Part shown: positions 62,229-64,000 of the stretch, one piece after another | How positions within the stretch are numbered: the stretch's first letter is position 1 | Layout: each line of letters starts with the position of its first letter | DNA from: Pseudoruegeria sp039972875 | Lineage (GTDB): Bacteria > Pseudomonadota > Alphaproteobacteria > Rhodobacterales > Rhodobacteraceae | Direction of reading: 5' to 3' | Assembly: GCA_039972875.1 (NCBI GenBank) | Contig: JBDWMA010000021.1 | Span: 1-64,000 of the forward strand | DNA length: 64,000 nucleotides | Position numbers and translations under genes: made by a program | The notes under the pieces: model-generated | Told to the model about the DNA's origin: nothing | Database searches by the model: none | What the model saw: only the letters and a program-made list of their open reading frames with translations

Positions 62229-63083
62229 ATGAAACTATTGCGCTACGGCCCGACTGGGCAGGAAAAACCGGGGTGTCTGGATACAGAGGGTCGCGTGCGT
62301 GATCTTTCAGGCCATATTGATGATCTCGCCGGAGCGGCGCTGCTGCCTGAATCAGTTGCCAAGCTTCAGTCTCTGGATGTAAACTCGTTGCCCGTCGTTG
62401 CTGGAACTCCACAAGAGGATCTGCGCCTAGGTCCCTGTGTTGGGAGAATTGGTAAGTTCATCTGTATTGGGTTGAATTACAGCGATCATGCAGCCGAAAG
62501 CGGTATGGATGTTCCGCCCGAACCTGTCATTTTCAACAAATGGACTTCGGCTGTGGTTGGCCCGGATGATGATGTGCTTATCCCACGTGGCTCTGAAAAA
62601 ACTGATTGGGAAGTGGAGCTTGGTGTAGTGATCGGCAAGGGCGGATCTTATATCAACGAGGCGGATGCGATGTCCCATGTTGCGGGATTTTGTGTCGTCA
62701 ATGACGTGTCAGAGCGGAGCTATCAGTTGGAACGCGCGGGAACTTGGGACAAAGGCAAAGGGTGTGATACCTTTGGTCCGACTGGGCCATGGCTCGTGAC
62801 CTCTGATGAGGTAGGCGATTTTAATGCATTGAATATGTGGCTCGAAGTGGACGGCGTTCGGTATCAAAATGGATCGACATCGACGATGGTCTACAAAGTC
62901 CCCCACCTAGTATCTTATTGTTCACAGTTCATGAGCCTTCAACCTGGTGATGTGATTTCAACGGGGACTCCTCCGGGTGTTGGCATGGGGTTGAATCCTC
63001 AGAAATATCTGCAAGGTGGTGAAACCATGCGTCTTGGTATCGATGGGCTGGGCATACAAACACAGACTGTCCGCAAGGCGTAA
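62229..63083 (+). CDS. FAH-family 2,4-diketo-3-deoxy-L-fuconate hydrolase
   Basis: A 284-residue fumarylacetoacetate hydrolase-family protein. The metal site shows FICIGLNYSDHAAESG, ExE in TDWEVELGVVIGKG, and D in FCVVNDVSERSYQLERAGTWDKGKG, followed by GDVISTGTPPGVGMG. In the established Xanthomonas-type L-fucose route this family cleaves 2,4-diketo-3-deoxyfuconate to pyruvate and lactate. The ATG at 62229 follows GAGGACC. Last gene of the plus arm. Ureidoglycolate-lyase-like annotation is a common but less fitting alternative. Confidence 0.88.
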   Translation: MKLLRYGPTGQEKPGCLDTEGRVRDLSGHIDDLAGAALLPESVAKLQSLDVNSLPVVAGTPQEDLRLGPCVGRIGKFICIGLNYSDHAAESGMDVPPEPVIFNKWTSAVVGPDDDVLIPRGSEKTDWEVELGVVIGKGGSYINEADAMSHVAGFCVVNDVSERSYQLERAGTWDKGKGCDTFGPTGPWLVTSDEVGDFNALNMWLEVDGVRYQNGSTSTMVYKVPHLVSYCSQFMSLQPGDVISTGTPPGVGMGLNPQKYLQGGETMRLGIDGLGIQTQTVRKA

Positions 63084-63099
63084 TACCGGGCTGATTACA

Positions 63100-63126
63100 T
63101 ACGGGGCCCTCTGTGATGGCCCCGTA
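63100..63126 (+). terminator. stem-loop ending the fucose operon
   Basis: Nine-base arms TACGGGGCC and GGCCCCGTA with a 9-nt loop, 17 nt after the FAH-family stop. No T-run is seen, so Rho assistance is probable. Confidence 0.65.
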
Positions 63127-63927
63127 AGGGTAGAGCGGCATTTTGAACCTGATGCTCTCCCTCAAAAGGATGCGGGTGCCAGTAACCTCATCCCCTTGAC
63201 AATGCGTCGGCAGCGGACGCGATACGGCATTATCAATTATTTGTATTCATGGCAGCACCCAATATGGGGGTGATTGTTTTCAAGGGGTATAAGGCTTCTT
63301 TCAAAGCGTTGCCTGATGCCGAGATTTAGCGCGAGCTTTGTGATCTTTTTCTGTTTAAAATGACGGTGCAGATTGATTGGAATTTGGTCCCGCAGATTTT
63401 TTAACTGGAACCGAGTTCTTTCGTTAACCTTTGATATAGTGCGCTTTGTGATGACAGCAGAGCTGAGAATAAAGATCATTTCAGTCGTCTTTTAAGAGAA
63501 TACCATTCACAAGATTCAGTCTAAGGTGTGGTAAATTTCTCTAAACGGGATATGCATTAGGTATTAAGGTGCCATTTTGTTTTAGTGCGGCGAATTGATT
63601 AATCTGATACCGCAATTTGACTTGTCGGAGGATCAATTTCTTCGTCGTGTGGCGGGTTCGATTTGAGCTTTTCTAGAGGGATGCTGCAATTTAAGATCGG
63701 TTACTCGGACGAGGTGGTTTGTTTTGAGACGATGTGCGGCAACTGGCTCTGTAGATGTTTGGTAGAAATACTGCGCTCGACACAATTATGTTGTTGGATG
63801 TTTGCGCCCAAACTTTATGTTCAAGAGAGTCCGTAACTATTTGAAAATAAATTATTTATCTAGACGTCTAAATGGCCTGAGTTTAGGCGAAGATTGAGGC
63901 ATCCGATACTGGTTGTTGAAACAATAT
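63127..63927. other. intergenic region, no supported gene
   Basis: About 800 nt with no convincing gene. A minus-strand 80-codon ORF (63237-63479) and a plus-strand 51-codon ORF (63681-63836) were looked at; neither has a motif I recognise nor a good RBS. A TAGACGTCTA palindrome is at 63861-63870. Confidence 0.5.
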
Positions 63928-63949
63928 TTTTGCAACCGGTTGCAAAAAA
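63928..63949. promoter_or_regulatory. LacI-family operator palindrome
   Basis: A perfect 22-bp palindrome with 11-base arms TTTTTGCAACC and GGTTGCAAAAA, the CG-centred form (TTGCAACC-GGTTGCAA core) typical of LacI/GalR-family sites. A TTGACG hexamer starts 2 nt after it (63952-63957). It should control a gene beyond the right edge of the window. Confidence 0.75.
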
Positions 63950-64000
63950 GGTTGACGGCGGACGGGTGTTGGCCTCAATCTGTAAAAGTCAGCAGATTCG

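Noticed and set aside
63237..63479. 80-codon minus-strand ORF
   Set aside because: No motif or RBS; region looks non-coding on both strands.
63681..63836. 51-codon plus-strand ORF rich in Cys
   Set aside because: Considered as a small protein, but no RBS, no known motif and no context to support it.
63862..63869. AGACGTCT, the consensus of an enteric MetJ box
   Set aside because: MetJ is not known from this lineage, only one copy is present, and an 8-bp palindrome is expected by chance.

Overview
The window looks like a chromosomal or large-replicon segment of a marine alphaproteobacterium of the Rhodobacterales (Roseobacter group). The grounds are the mix of families: tripartite tricarboxylate and MalFGK/RbsABC transport operons, a red-type (form IC) RuBisCO cluster with CbbX, an L-fucose pathway, IclR/GntR/LysR regulators, tight ATGA gene overlaps and moderate GC. 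No species can be named from the sequence alone.

Layout. (1) 1-5000: initiator tRNA-fMet with a terminator, an orphan transposase-type HTH ORF, a four-gene minus-strand operon (class IV aminotransferase, truncated prephenate-dehydratase-like protein, large uncharacterised protein, LysE exporter) and a decayed IS5-type transposase. (2) 4911-12258: minus-strand operon of IclR-like regulator, MalEFGK-type ABC importer, cytoplasmic sulfatase and its formylglycine-generating enzyme. (3) 12940-21899: a catabolic island with MBL hydrolase, class III aminotransferase and IclR regulator on the minus strand, facing TctCBA, aldehyde dehydrogenase and a Tm-1-like protein on the plus strand. (4) 21900-26641: MarR regulator and homogentisate operon (hmgA, maiA, fahA, MBL protein). 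(5) 27393-33934: RND efflux pair, a CMD-family protein and an SDR opposite a LysR regulator.

(6) 34043-48486: cbbR facing a 14-gene Calvin-cycle operon (fbp, prk, tkt, gap, pgk, fba, cbbL, cbbS, cbbX, tpi, rpe, gph, cbbY, coxG-like). It supplies nearly every cycle enzyme, the RuBisCO activase and two repair/salvage phosphatases. (7) 48901-53191: cation/proton antiporter coupled to a Rieske-glutamate-synthase-like fusion, then a membrane TrkA-C-like protein coupled to NAD(P)HX epimerase. (8) 53201-63083: L-fucose (or related 6-deoxy/pentose sugar) uptake and non-phosphorylative degradation around a divergent GntR/UxaA promoter. The right edge has a perfect LacI-type operator whose gene lies outside the window.

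The strongest candidates for something undescribed are the aminotransferase/PDT-like/unknown/LysE operon (possible non-proteinogenic amino acid production and export), the dedicated sulfatase-FGE-ABC operon, the Tct/aminotransferase/ALDH/Tm-1-like cluster, the Rieske-GltS fusion and the coxG-like gene at the end of the cbb operon. All functional assignments are read from motifs and context by eye; no database search was run.
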